From Bacillota bacterium (GTDB lineage Bacteria; Bacillota; Clostridia; Christensenellales; SZUA-584): a stretch of 64,000 bases of DNA. Below the pieces are notes generated by a model, which saw nothing but the letters and a program-made list of their open reading frames with translations, had not been told where the DNA came from and ran no database searches. The stretch covers positions 1-64,000 of the forward strand of contig JAEWRI010000021.1 in assembly GCA_023460085.1 (NCBI GenBank), written 5' to 3'. Below, in pieces: positions 32,516 to 41,675 of the stretch (position 1 is the first letter of the stretch; each line of letters opens with the position of its first letter). Both the position numbers and the translations under genes were made by a program.

Positions 32516-33964
32516 ATGAAACCCGGGAAAGCAATCGGCTGGGCGGTGACCATCATGCTGGTGTTATCGGTAATGACGGCGTGCGGCGGACAGAATGCCG
32601 AAACGGCAAGCGCTGAAAGCACGGGAACGCAAAGCGCACCGGCGACTTCCGAGTTGACGGGCGCGGCGGATGGTGCCGTTTACTACGTCGCGACGGACGG
32701 CAGCGACAGCAACCCCGGAACGCTGGAGCAGCCATGGCGGACGATACAGAAGGCCGCCGATACGGCGGCGGCAGGCGATACCGTGTATGTTCGCGGAGGC
32801 ACCTATAACGAGAAGGTGGTATTTCCGGTATCCGGACAGGAGGGCGCTCCCATCACGTTCAGCAGCTATAAAGACGAAGTTCCGGTGCTTGACGGCGAAG
32901 GGATTGAGGTGTCGGGGGATGATACCGAAAACGCACTGCTTGCGATTGCGGATAAAAGTTATATCCGTATTCAGGGCTTCAGCGTGACGAACTACGTATC
33001 GGATACCGCGTGCGTTCCGGCGGGCATCCGCGTAATGGGCGCGGGTACGGGCATAGAGATATTGAATTGCAGGGTGTACGGAATTCGTACGACCTATACG
33101 GACGAGGAAGACATGGACCGCAACGCGCACGGCATCGCCGTATACGGCACAAACGGCGATGCGCCGCTGGACGGCGTCGTCATCGACGGCTGCGAGGTAT
33201 ACGACAATACGCTGGGTTGGAGCGAGTCTGTGGTGCTCAACGGCAACGTGACCAATTTTCGCGTAACGAACAACCGAATACACGACAACGACAACATTGG
33301 AATCGACTTCATCGGTTTCGAGGATACCGCGTCGGCCAACGATCAGGCGCGCGACGGCGTGTGCAGCGGCAACGAGGTATGGAACATCTCTTCGGCGTCC
33401 AACAAAGCGTACGCGGGCGACATCTGCGCCGACGGCATCTACGTGGACGGCGGGAGAAACATCATCATCGAACAGAATCGCGTTTGGAACTGCGACATCG
33501 GCATAGAGGCTGCCAGTGAGCACGGAGGAAGAACCACGGAATATATCACCATTCGTAATAATGTAATCTACGGCTGCAAGGCAGTGGCCGGCATCGCGTT
33601 CGGAGGATACGACGAGGAGCGCGGCAGCGCAGAGCATATCCTGATTTACAACAATACGATGTACGATAATACGCCCAATATTCTGATACAGTACTACTGC
33701 CAGTCGGACACCAACGTAATCCGGAACAACATATTCTGGAAGGGCGTCGATTTTGAGGGAGATACCTCCAACATCGTGATATCCAATAACTTAACGGAGG
33801 ATCCGCTGTTTGCGGACGAAGCCGCGGCGGACTTTCATCTTACAGAAGGTTCCCCGGCGCTGGATGCAGGCGCTGCGGATGAAAACTGCGGGGGGCTTGA
33901 CATAGAAGGCAAACCGCGCTTGGCGGGCGGCACTGTGGACTGCGGGGCTTACGAAAGACAGTGA
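32516..33964 (+). CDS. Right-handed beta-helix lipoprotein
   Basis: This 482-residue secreted lipoprotein (signal ending MTAC, Cys23) begins with a DUF1565-like segment (YYVATDGSDSNPGTLEQPW) and continues as repeated beta-helix coils rich in Asn and Asp, such as NYVSDTACV, NRIHDNDNIGIDF and NNVIYGCKAVAGI. This fold occurs in pectate lyases, polysaccharide epimerases and carbohydrate-binding surface proteins. No catalytic set can be assigned by eye. As the last gene of the LacI/GH4 unit it may act on the polymer outside the cell. Confidence 0.85.
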   Translation: MKPGKAIGWAVTIMLVLSVMTACGGQNAETASAESTGTQSAPATSELTGAADGAVYYVATDGSDSNPGTLEQPWRTIQKAADTAAAGDTVYVRGGTYNEKVVFPVSGQEGAPITFSSYKDEVPVLDGEGIEVSGDDTENALLAIADKSYIRIQGFSVTNYVSDTACVPAGIRVMGAGTGIEILNCRVYGIRTTYTDEEDMDRNAHGIAVYGTNGDAPLDGVVIDGCEVYDNTLGWSESVVLNGNVTNFRVTNNRIHDNDNIGIDFIGFEDTASANDQARDGVCSGNEVWNISSASNKAYAGDICADGIYVDGGRNIIIEQNRVWNCDIGIEAASEHGGRTTEYITIRNNVIYGCKAVAGIAFGGYDEERGSAEHILIYNNTMYDNTPNILIQYYCQSDTNVIRNNIFWKGVDFEGDTSNIVISNNLTEDPLFADEAAADFHLTEGSPALDAGAADENCGGLDIEGKPRLAGGTVDCGAYERQ

Positions 33965-33995
33965 CAAAACGGATACCGCTGACACAATCGCGGCG

Positions 33996-34018
33996 CGCCC
34001 GGTTTATCCGGGCGTTTT
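33996..34018 (+). terminator. Terminator of the GH4-ABC operon
   Basis: CGCCCGG (33996-34002), loop TTTAT and CCGGGCG (34008-34014) followed by TTTT. Confidence 0.88.
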
Positions 34019-34039
34019 GCTGCACTGCTTCAGTTTGCC

Positions 34040-34069
34040 TTGACACAGGTGCATACGGCTCAGTATGAT
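34040..34069 (+). promoter_or_regulatory. Promoter of the SDR gene
   Basis: TTGACA (34040-34045), 18-bp spacer and TATGAT (34064-34069). The upstream in-frame ATG at 34065 lies inside the -10 box, which argues against using it as the start. Confidence 0.7.
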
Positions 34070-34106
34070 AAAGCAATACAGATGGCCGGACGAAAGGAGC
34101 GCGGAA

Positions 34107-34889
34107 TTGAAACCGATTGATTTGAAGGGGAAGACCGCTGTGGTAACGGGGGGCGCAGGGCAGCTGGGACGCGGAATTGTCCGGGGGCTTGCACAGTGCG
34201 GAGCGAACGTGGCGATAGCCTATTACTCTCAGCAGGTCTTTGCGCAGACGCTGGCCGAGGAAATCATGTCTGAATGGGGCGTGAAAGCCATTGCGTGCCG
34301 GGCGGATATCACCGACGCCGGCTCCATTGCGACGCTTAAAGCCTGTGTTAATGAGGAACTGGGGCCGGTGGATATCGTCGTCAACGACGCCGTGGTTCAG
34401 TACGATTGGAAGAGTGTGCTGGAACAGCCCCTCGCGGATTTTGATTCGCAGTACAAATCCTGCGTACTGCAGGCGGTGCTGATGGCAAAAGCGTTCGTGC
34501 CCGATATGATGGAGCGGCGCTGGGGGAGAATCGTTGCCATCAACACGGAATGCGCGATGCAGATGTTTCCCAGCCAGTCCGCGTATGTGGCGGGGAAGCG
34601 CGGCATGGACGGCGTATACCGAGTGCTGGCGCGGGAGGTTGGCCCGTATGGCATCACGGTCAATCAGGTTGCGCCCGGTTGGATACTCACGGACGACTGC
34701 CGGGATACGGACGGCACGGAGAGGAACATCGGACAGGATTTCGCATATGTCGAAAGGGTTCCGCTGAAGCGTCGCGGCACGGAAGAAGATATCGCCAATG
34801 CGGTGTGCTTTTTCGCGTCAGACCTCGCGGCGTTTATTACGGGGGTATATTTGCCTGTATCGGGCGGCAATGTAATGCCCTGCATTTAA
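34107..34889 (+). CDS. Short-chain dehydrogenase/reductase
   Basis: This 260-residue SDR has the NAD(P) motif TGGAGQLGRGI and the catalytic YVAGK, with Thr at the place of the usual catalytic Ser and VNDAVVQ in place of NNAG. The fold is otherwise complete and ends VYLPVSGGNVMPCI. The start is a TTG at 34107, behind AAAGGAGC. Substrate unknown; it forms its own transcription unit after the glycoside operon. Confidence 0.82.
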   Translation: MKPIDLKGKTAVVTGGAGQLGRGIVRGLAQCGANVAIAYYSQQVFAQTLAEEIMSEWGVKAIACRADITDAGSIATLKACVNEELGPVDIVVNDAVVQYDWKSVLEQPLADFDSQYKSCVLQAVLMAKAFVPDMMERRWGRIVAINTECAMQMFPSQSAYVAGKRGMDGVYRVLAREVGPYGITVNQVAPGWILTDDCRDTDGTERNIGQDFAYVERVPLKRRGTEEDIANAVCFFASDLAAFITGVYLPVSGGNVMPCI

Positions 34890-35004
34890 CGGACGAAACC
34901 GAAAGCATATCTGCGCATTTTGGTCGTCTGGACATGTTTTTTTGCCGCAGCAAAAATACTCAAAAAGTGGATGCGCATACATACCGCATCAATTCGTGCG
35001 CATA

Positions 35005-35033
35005 TTGCATATATGGCTAATTTACGATATATT
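35005..35033 (+). promoter_or_regulatory. Promoter of the E2-like/ligase pair
   Basis: TTGCAT (35005-35010), 17-bp spacer and TATATT (35028-35033). The surrounding 180 bp are A+T-rich with GCGCATA repeats (near 34972 and 34999). Confidence 0.6.
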
Positions 35034-35077
35034 AATGCATGGAATCATTATAAATTTTCTGTTTGGCAGGTATTAAT

Positions 35078-35899
35078 ATGGCGAAAAGAGATGGGCGGCT
35101 CATAAAGCTGCATGCCCTCAACGCAATGTTCCCGTATATGTTTCGGACACGGACGGAATCGCTGGTCTATTTCAGCACGCAGCTCGATGTGGAAAACCTC
35201 CTTGCATACATTGAGAGAAAGAAAAGCGAAGGGGTAGAGCTTAAATTCTTTCAGCTGTTTGTTGCCGCGGTTGTAAAGCTCTTCAAGGAGCGCCCGCACC
35301 TTAATCGGTTCGTATCCGGGCGCAGACTTTACCAGCGCAACGATATCAAGATCTCCTTCATTGCCAAAAAGGCGGCGTCGGACGAGGGCGAGGAGACCAA
35401 CGTGGCGCTGACGTTCAACGAGGACTCGAAGTTTGAGGATGTTATCGGGCAGCTGAAGCGCGACATCAAAATCGCGAAATCCGATGACGCGAAGAAGGAC
35501 GACGACAAGCTCATCGAATCGCTGATGAAACTGCCGCGGTTTATTCTGAGAATGCTGTTTGCCCTGCTGCGCTGGATGGATTTCTATTTTAACATGCCCA
35601 GATCATTTACCGATGTGGACCCGCTGCGCTGTAGTGTTTATATTGCCAACTTGGGCAGCATAGGCATTGAAGCGCCGTTTCACCACCTGTTCGAATGGGG
35701 AAACTGCTCCATGTTTCTCGCCATCGGAAGGATAGGTTATAAGCCCGTGGCGCTTGAGGACGGTACGCTGACCACCCGCAAAATGGTGGAGGTCAAGGTT
35801 ACGCTGGACGAACGCGTCGCGGACGGCTTCTATTTTGCGCGATCCCTGGAGCTGATGGAAAAGTATCTGAAGAACCCAGAATCCATCGAAAACATGTAA
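35078..35899 (+). CDS. 2-oxoacid dehydrogenase E2-like acyltransferase domain, catalytic His replaced
   Basis: This 273-residue protein matches the E2 (CAT-like) catalytic domain without any lipoyl or E1/E3-binding domain. The family signature DHRxxDG, whose His is catalytic, reads DERVADG here (244-250, Glu245 at the His position). The rest of the fold appears intact, for example SVYIANLGSIGIEAPFHH. It is therefore either inactive or uses another chemistry. ATG 35078 follows AGG at 7 bases; a TTG at 35063 is also in frame. It is in an operon with an acyl-AMP ligase 14 bp downstream, so it may accept acyl groups from it. Confidence 0.82.
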   Translation: MAKRDGRLIKLHALNAMFPYMFRTRTESLVYFSTQLDVENLLAYIERKKSEGVELKFFQLFVAAVVKLFKERPHLNRFVSGRRLYQRNDIKISFIAKKAASDEGEETNVALTFNEDSKFEDVIGQLKRDIKIAKSDDAKKDDDKLIESLMKLPRFILRMLFALLRWMDFYFNMPRSFTDVDPLRCSVYIANLGSIGIEAPFHHLFEWGNCSMFLAIGRIGYKPVALEDGTLTTRKMVEVKVTLDERVADGFYFARSLELMEKYLKNPESIENM

Positions 35900-35913
35900 G
35901 CGAGGCGGATACA

Positions 35914-37647
35914 ATGGATAATGGTATTTATACGGGCGGTAAGATTAAAAAGCCGTGGCTGAAGTTTTATGGAGAAATCCCCGAATTTACCGATGTGCCG
36001 GATCTCACGATGTACGAGCTGCTTCGCGACATTGCAATCAAATACCCCGACAAGACCGCGATGAACTACATGGGCGCGGAAATTTCGTTCAGGAAGCTGC
36101 TGTCGATGGTGGATGCGTGCGCCGCTTCGTTTACGGCGTATGGCGTAAAGCCGGGCGAATGTGTGCTGCTCTCGATGCCCAACATTCCCAACGCGCTTTT
36201 CTTGTTCTATGCGCTCAATAAAATCGGCGCGCGCGTCGCGATGACGCACCCGCTCTATTCTGCCAGTGAGCTTGCGCAGTACGTGAAGGAGACGGACAGT
36301 GTTTGGTGCGTTACGGTGGACATGTTCTACGATCGGTTTAAGGATATCCTGAGGCCTGACCAGAAGCTGCTGATTACAAAGATATCGGACTTTCTGCCCG
36401 GCACCAAACGGCTGCTTTTCAATGTCATCAAGGGCGGCGAAAACAAAATCCCCGAGGACGACAGGGTGGTATTCTGGAAGGACTTCCTGAAGAAATCCGA
36501 AGGAGCGGAAGGCTCCTATCAGCGGGCAATCGATCCCAAGGAAGGCGCGGTGGTGCTGTTTTCCGGCGGCACGACGAATATGCCCAAAGGCATACTGCTG
36601 TCGTCCTATAACTTCAATGCGCTCTCGGCTATTATCGCGCCTTTCGCGAAATTCACCTGCGAAGACAGTGTAATCGCGATACTGCCGGTGTTTCACGGAT
36701 TCGGGCTGGGCATCTGCATCCATTCCATACTGTGCAATGGCGGTACGCTGTTCCTGGAGCCCAAATTCGGTACGAAGATTTATATAGACAGCCTGAGAAA
36801 ACACCAGCCGACGTTCATTGCGGGTGTACCCACGATGTTCGAAGCCATGCTGCGTGACAAGAATTTTGAAAAGGTTCGCTTCGACCGGCTGAAGGCTATT
36901 TACAGCGGCGGTGACAGCCTTTCGCCGGAGCTTAAAGCCCGCTTCGACGAGCGGCTGAAGGCGCAGGGCAGCAAGGTGGAACTGGCGGAAGGATACGGAT
37001 TGACGGAGACTGTGACGGGCTGTGTGCTTACACCTCCCGGCCTATACCGACGGGGCGCCATTGGCATCCCGATGCCGGGCATGCTCGCCAAAGTCGTGGA
37101 TATGAAGACCAAAGAGGAACTGCCCTGCGGGGAAGCCGGTGAAATCGCACTCTCCGGGCCGACGCTGATGATTGAGTACATCAACAACCCGGAGGAAACC
37201 GCCAAGACCATACAAACGGATGAAAACGGCATACGCTGGCTCTATACGGGCGACATCGGCACCATGGACGCGGACGGATACCTGTTCTTCAAGAGCAGGG
37301 AAAAACGCATGCTTAAGGTTTCCGGAGTCAGCGTGTATCCCATGCAGGTAGAGCAGGTGCTGGAAATGCACGACAGCGTATTCCGCGCGTGTGTCGTGGG
37401 CGTGCCGGACGATTATCAGATGACGAGCGTGAAAGCGTACGTGGTGCTGGAGGATGCGTCGCAGGCGACGGACGAAACCAAGAAGGCACTGATGAAGCAC
37501 TGTGCCAAACACCTCATCAAATGGAGCGTGCCTCGCGCCATCGAATTCCGGGACAAGCTCCCCACGACGCTCGTGGGCAAGGTGGAATACAGCGCGCTGG
37601 AGAAATCCTGCATTACGGCGGAGGACCTGGCGCTGGAAGAAGGCTGA
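35914..37647 (+). CDS. AMP-dependent synthetase/ligase (acyl-CoA ligase-like)
   Basis: This 577-residue ANL-superfamily enzyme has the P-loop-like FSGGTTNMPKGI (about 211-222), EGYGLTETVTG (about 348-358), YTGDIGTMDADGY (about 442-454) and the C-terminal Lys region TLVGKVEYSAL (A10 motif). It should activate a carboxylic acid as acyl-AMP and pass it to CoA or another thiol. Substrate length cannot be read from the sequence. Its partner is the E2-like protein just upstream. A strong terminator follows. Confidence 0.9.
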   Translation: MDNGIYTGGKIKKPWLKFYGEIPEFTDVPDLTMYELLRDIAIKYPDKTAMNYMGAEISFRKLLSMVDACAASFTAYGVKPGECVLLSMPNIPNALFLFYALNKIGARVAMTHPLYSASELAQYVKETDSVWCVTVDMFYDRFKDILRPDQKLLITKISDFLPGTKRLLFNVIKGGENKIPEDDRVVFWKDFLKKSEGAEGSYQRAIDPKEGAVVLFSGGTTNMPKGILLSSYNFNALSAIIAPFAKFTCEDSVIAILPVFHGFGLGICIHSILCNGGTLFLEPKFGTKIYIDSLRKHQPTFIAGVPTMFEAMLRDKNFEKVRFDRLKAIYSGGDSLSPELKARFDERLKAQGSKVELAEGYGLTETVTGCVLTPPGLYRRGAIGIPMPGMLAKVVDMKTKEELPCGEAGEIALSGPTLMIEYINNPEETAKTIQTDENGIRWLYTGDIGTMDADGYLFFKSREKRMLKVSGVSVYPMQVEQVLEMHDSVFRACVVGVPDDYQMTSVKAYVVLEDASQATDETKKALMKHCAKHLIKWSVPRAIEFRDKLPTTLVGKVEYSALEKSCITAEDLALEEG

Positions 37648-37681
37648 CAAGAAAGATTCGGTTCTTCATCAGGATTTGCAT

Positions 37682-37706
37682 AAAGCCCGGTTACCCGGGC
37701 TTTTTT
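37682..37706 (+). terminator. Terminator after the ligase gene
   Basis: AAAGCCCGG and CCGGGCTTT pair around TTAC, followed by more T residues. Confidence 0.9.
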
Positions 37707-37728
37707 GATGCCGCTCATAACATTTCAT

Positions 37729-37745
37729 TTACATATTGGTAACAG
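37729..37745 (+). promoter_or_regulatory. Candidate response-regulator box, copy 1
   Basis: TTACATATTGGTAACAG contains two TTACA/TAACA half-sites in direct orientation about one helix turn apart, as for OmpR/PhoP-type boxes. Similar 17-mers lie at 39861 and 44759. It precedes the two-component genes, which suggests autoregulation. Confidence 0.5.
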
Positions 37746-37807
37746 CGCAGTTGTGATACTGTGATAAACTGAAAAATCATGGTATGCTGGTGGCCGGAGG
37801 TGAGGGA

Positions 37808-38473
37808 ATGTCCGCTAACAGAATTCTCGTCGCGGAAGACGACAAGGCAATCGCGGATTTTATCGCGGCCAATCTGCAGTACACCGGTTACGAGTACGCG
37901 GTTTTTGCGGACGGCGGCGAAGCCGCGGCGCATCTGGAACAGGAACACGCCTTCGATCTGGCGCTGCTGGATATCATGCTGCCCGGTATGGACGGATTCG
38001 GACTGATGCCGTACATGCAGCGCTATAATATTCCCGTCATATTTCTCACCGCGAAAACAGACGTCGCTTCAAAAATACAGGGGCTTCGCGGAGGTGCGGA
38101 GGATTATATCGTCAAGCCTTTCGAGGTGCTGGAGCTTTTGGTTCGCATCGAGAAGGTGCTTCTTCGAATGGGAAAGCTGGATCGCGTGCTGAAGTTTCAG
38201 GATATTACCGTCAATCTGGACGAACATACCGTCACGTGGTGTGCACATTCCGTGCCGCTGACGCCGCTGGAGTTTGAGCTGCTGGCGATGCTTGTGCGGT
38301 ACAGAAACCGCACGCTCCCGCGCGAGCGGCTCCTCAACGAGATATGGGGGGTGGATTTTGTGGGCGGCACGCGCACCGTGGATGTACACGTCGCGCAGCT
38401 GAGAAAGAAGCTGGGGCTGCATGAAGCCTTGAAATCCATTCCAAAAATAGGCTACCGGCTGGAGGACATATGA
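37808..38473 (+). CDS. OmpR-family response regulator
   Basis: This 221-residue regulator has a receiver domain with acidic pocket EDD (10-12), phospho-acceptor Asp55 in LLDIMLPGMDG and Lys in FLTAKTD/VKPFE, then a winged-helix DNA-binding domain (about 125-220, TPLEFELLAMLV and VDVHVAQLRKKL). The start is the ATG at 37808, after GGAGGTGAGGG; the upstream ATG at 37779 region lies before that site. It overlaps the sensor kinase gene by ATGA and is expected to control the envelope island. Confidence 0.95.
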   Translation: MSANRILVAEDDKAIADFIAANLQYTGYEYAVFADGGEAAAHLEQEHAFDLALLDIMLPGMDGFGLMPYMQRYNIPVIFLTAKTDVASKIQGLRGGAEDYIVKPFEVLELLVRIEKVLLRMGKLDRVLKFQDITVNLDEHTVTWCAHSVPLTPLEFELLAMLVRYRNRTLPRERLLNEIWGVDFVGGTRTVDVHVAQLRKKLGLHEALKSIPKIGYRLEDI

Positions 38474-39852
38474 AGCTGTGGCAGAAGATAACGCTCATCT
38501 GCGCCGCCGTGCTGATGCTCATCGTTGGGGTGTGCGGCACGCTGATGCTCCTGCTTTCCAGGAATGCCATACTGAAGCTGACGCTGGACAACGTACTTTC
38601 GGCGCAGATGAACCTTAACACCTCGTTCATACAAATGGTTTCCTATTACGGCGACAACGGTGCCAGCCCGGTGGCGAAGCGCTCCATGGCGCAGTATTGC
38701 TTCACGCGTTTCGCGGAAACGGGTGCGGTTCTCGTGGGAGACGGAGAGACCATCTGCTCGGATGTTACATTGCAGCCGGAAGCAATACTGCCGCTGCCCG
38801 ATACGGAAGCAGTCGACGGAGAGCAGCAATACTATACGGGTGTCGTGAGCGGCAGGCATGTCGTGATTGCGGGCAGTCAGACGCGCATTCTCGGAGGTTC
38901 ATACGCTGTCTACGTGGTGCGTGACATTTCCGCCGTGTATGAGGAGCTCGCGGCGATGCTTGTGCGGTTTATCATCATTGGTGCCGCGGGCATTGCGCTG
39001 GGCGCGGGGCTCACAGTTATCCTAGCGCGGCACGCCGCGAAGCCGCTCGGACGACTGGCGCAATCAGCGCGTCGTATCGCGAAAGGGGAGTACGCGGAGC
39101 GGGCGGTGGTGGCCGGGCGGGATGAGACGGCGGTACTGGCAACGGACTTCAACGCCATGGCGGAAGCGGTTCAGCGGCATATCGCACAGCTGGAAGAAAC
39201 CGCGCAGCGCCAGCAGCTCTTCATCGCAGGACTCACGCATGAGTTTAAGACGCCGCTGACCTCCGTTATCGGGCATTCGGAAACGCTGCTGTATACACGG
39301 ATGGCGGAGGAAGCCGCGGCGAATTCACTGAATCACATCAGGGAGCAATGCGGCTGGCTGGAGCGGCTGACGCAGAAGCTTCTGGCACTTGTCACGCTGG
39401 AGCAGGACATCACGCTGAAAGAAACATCCGTAGATGCGCTGCTGGAGGCGGTGCGGATAAGCACCGAAGAAGCGATGCGGCAGCGCGGCGTGACGCTGAA
39501 AACCAAATGCGAAACAGACTTTCTGCGGATGGATTCTGACTTGATGCGGAGCGCGCTTGTCAACCTGGCAGAAAACGCGGCGAAGGCATCCGCACCAGGG
39601 CAAACGGTTTTGATTCGGGCATACGGCAATACGCTGGCAGTGAGCGACGAAGGCAGCGGCATCCCGCGGGAAGAGATTCCGCACATCACGGAACCGTTCT
39701 ACCGGGTGGATAAATCGCGCAGCAAGCGCAGCGGAGGCAGCGGGCTGGGGCTCGCGCTCGTTCAGCGCATCACCGATGCGCACAGGGCACGGCTGGAAAT
39801 TGAGAGCGCGCCCGGAGCGGGCACGACTGTGCGAATCGTATTTCCGCAATAA
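38470..39852 (+). CDS. HAMP-domain sensor histidine kinase
   Basis: This 460-residue kinase has two membrane helices (about 8-30 and 158-184), an extracellular sensor domain of about 125 residues, a HAMP domain, the H-box FIAGLTHEFKTPLTS (His257), the N-box LVNLAENAAKAS, and G-boxes with GGSGLGLAL. It phosphorylates the upstream regulator. The signal is unknown; the neighbouring lipoprotein, amidase and ABC genes suggest an envelope or antimicrobial stimulus. Confidence 0.95.
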   Translation: MKLWQKITLICAAVLMLIVGVCGTLMLLLSRNAILKLTLDNVLSAQMNLNTSFIQMVSYYGDNGASPVAKRSMAQYCFTRFAETGAVLVGDGETICSDVTLQPEAILPLPDTEAVDGEQQYYTGVVSGRHVVIAGSQTRILGGSYAVYVVRDISAVYEELAAMLVRFIIIGAAGIALGAGLTVILARHAAKPLGRLAQSARRIAKGEYAERAVVAGRDETAVLATDFNAMAEAVQRHIAQLEETAQRQQLFIAGLTHEFKTPLTSVIGHSETLLYTRMAEEAAANSLNHIREQCGWLERLTQKLLALVTLEQDITLKETSVDALLEAVRISTEEAMRQRGVTLKTKCETDFLRMDSDLMRSALVNLAENAAKASAPGQTVLIRAYGNTLAVSDEGSGIPREEIPHITEPFYRVDKSRSKRSGGSGLGLALVQRITDAHRARLEIESAPGAGTTVRIVFPQ

Positions 39853-39860
39853 CAATTTCA

Positions 39861-39877
39861 TTACAAATTGATAAAGC
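39861..39877 (+). promoter_or_regulatory. Candidate response-regulator box, copy 2
   Basis: TTACAAATTGATAAAGC, upstream of the DUF6034-like lipoprotein gene, aligns with copies at 37729 and 44759 over TTACAnnTTGnTnA. Confidence 0.45.
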
Positions 39878-39922
39878 CTTTTCTCCCGCGCTGTGGGATG
39901 ATGCGGGAAAAGGAGGACGCTC

Positions 39923-41509
39923 ATGAAACGGACAATTGCATGGATAGCGGCTGCGATGCTGCTGCTTGGGCTAACCGGGTGCCAGAAAACGCCGGAAAAC
40001 CCCATAGTCACAGGGAAAAACGTGGACAACCTTATCGATATGGCTACGCAAAGCGAAGTCAACGCGACGCCTGCGGCTTCCGGTCCGGATAATCGCGCGA
40101 TACTCGCGGCAAAGCTCGGCGTGCCGGAACGCTATATCACGGACGAGAGTTTTTCTGACGGCAGCCTGACTCTGTCAGCTGACGCCGAAATTGTACTTCC
40201 GAATGTGACCGCCCTGCCGGTGCTGCGCATCAAGCCTGCGGATTTTTCTCAGGAGATGGCGGGCCGCATGTATGACTATCTGGTAGGGGATACGCCGATG
40301 TTTCAGCAGGTGCTGCGGCTGACAAAATCGCAGATAGAAGAGGATTTGGTTGGCTGGCGTCAACGGCTGAGCGACCCCGAAGTCGGGGAGGACGGCAAGG
40401 CACAGGCAAAAGAGCAGATAGCCATATTGGAGGGCGCGTACGACGGCGCACCGTATGCGTTGGAACTGACGCCCGGGGATTCTACGCTGGGTGCGTGGCC
40501 GGAAATCAACTATCAAACGGGAGAGGTAATCTGCGAATACAATGGTGTCAATCTTGCCGAGATACCTGGGCTGAACGTGCGGAAAGGGAAGCAGTTCTCT
40601 ATCAGAAACAACAATCCGGACGGCGAGGTGATTGTAACAGAGAATGTGGGAGGCTGGACGGTGACGGACACCGCGTCGCAGGGTGCTTCCTTCAATTATT
40701 ACAACTACGATTTGATAGAGGACGACGAATTCGGCGCAATCGCTGAAACGGTCAACGCTGACAGCCTGACGGACAGGCCGGAAAGCATCGGAGGATTTTC
40801 GTATCAGGACGCAATCGATATGACGCAGGAATTTCTCAATGCGTCGGGAATAGAGGACATGCAGATAAGCAGCCTGACGATGCGGCTGATGCTGCCGGAT
40901 TCGTATATCGATACGTTCTATGGAAAGGATACAACGCCATCGGCGCAGCAGGAGATATCGGAAGCCCTTCGCAACGGAGATTATGATGACAAAGCAACGG
41001 GAGTCGTTATCGGACTGGAGCTGACGCGGAAGGTGAACGATATTCCGCTGACAGCCAGCCAGGGCGGCAGCTTCGTAGACAGCGATGATATGTTTTCGAA
41101 GCAATGGGTGTATGAGCGGTTTGACATTGAGGTATGCAGCGAAGGCATTCGCAGCGTGTACTGGATATCGCCCTACGAGGTTACAGAGACGGTGACGGAG
41201 GATGCCACGCTGTTGTCTTTCGACGCGATTGCGGAAGTATTTGCGACCATGTACCGCGTGAGTTACGATGCGAGCGGAAGCAATATGGCAGGCAACGTCA
41301 CGCGTGTGACACTATCTTTGCGGCGTATCATGGAGCAGGACAACATATACTCAGGACTTTTCGTACCCGTCTGGGACTTCTACGGATCCATAACGGTATC
41401 CTACCCCGAATACCCGGGGGAACCTCCGCGGGAATGGATGTCGGACGAGCCGCTGCTCACCATCAATGCCATAGACGGCACTATCATCGATTTGGACAGA
41501 GGATACTGA
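39923..41509 (+). CDS. DUF6034-like lipoprotein
   Basis: This 528-residue lipoprotein (signal ending LTGC, Cys20) is of a type I tentatively match to DUF6034. It is clearly related to the C-terminal half of the BlaR1-like protein encoded at 42128: both begin with PE-P-V-GKN after the Cys, share a V-P-V/N-W-D/N strand (VPVWDFYG and IPVWNVCG), and end LLTI-AIDGT. Molecular role unknown; it could sense or bind a cell-wall ligand outside the membrane. RBS AAGGAGG. It lies just downstream of the kinase gene. Confidence 0.78.
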   Translation: MKRTIAWIAAAMLLLGLTGCQKTPENPIVTGKNVDNLIDMATQSEVNATPAASGPDNRAILAAKLGVPERYITDESFSDGSLTLSADAEIVLPNVTALPVLRIKPADFSQEMAGRMYDYLVGDTPMFQQVLRLTKSQIEEDLVGWRQRLSDPEVGEDGKAQAKEQIAILEGAYDGAPYALELTPGDSTLGAWPEINYQTGEVICEYNGVNLAEIPGLNVRKGKQFSIRNNNPDGEVIVTENVGGWTVTDTASQGASFNYYNYDLIEDDEFGAIAETVNADSLTDRPESIGGFSYQDAIDMTQEFLNASGIEDMQISSLTMRLMLPDSYIDTFYGKDTTPSAQQEISEALRNGDYDDKATGVVIGLELTRKVNDIPLTASQGGSFVDSDDMFSKQWVYERFDIEVCSEGIRSVYWISPYEVTETVTEDATLLSFDAIAEVFATMYRVSYDASGSNMAGNVTRVTLSLRRIMEQDNIYSGLFVPVWDFYGSITVSYPEYPGEPPREWMSDEPLLTINAIDGTIIDLDRGY

Positions 41510-41524
41510 GTATCCCTGAATTTC

Positions 41525-41554
41525 GCCCGGAGGCATCCGTGTCTCCGGGCTTTT
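41525..41554 (+). terminator. Terminator after the DUF6034-like lipoprotein gene
   Basis: GCCCGGAG (41525-41532) and CTCCGGGC (41543-41550) followed by TTTT. Confidence 0.88.
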
Positions 41555-41646
41555 CTATTTACAGCAAAGGAATGGGCAGCCTCTGCTAAGTTTTACAGAA
41601 GGGTTTCAGATATTACGGAAATATTAATCTGGTTAACCGTAAGCTG

Positions 41647-41675
41647 TTGACAAGCACAAATTTGTCTTATATAAT
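41647..41675 (+). promoter_or_regulatory. Consensus promoter of the BlaI-BlaR1 operon
   Basis: TTGACA (41647-41652), exactly 17 bp, and TATAAT (41670-41675), a perfect sigma-A consensus. Such a strong promoter is expected where a repressor normally keeps it closed. Confidence 0.92.

Noticed and set aside
34065..34106. Upstream ATG start for the SDR gene
   Set aside because: The ATG lies inside the TATGAT -10 box and has no ribosome binding site; the TTG at 34107 has AAAGGAGC.
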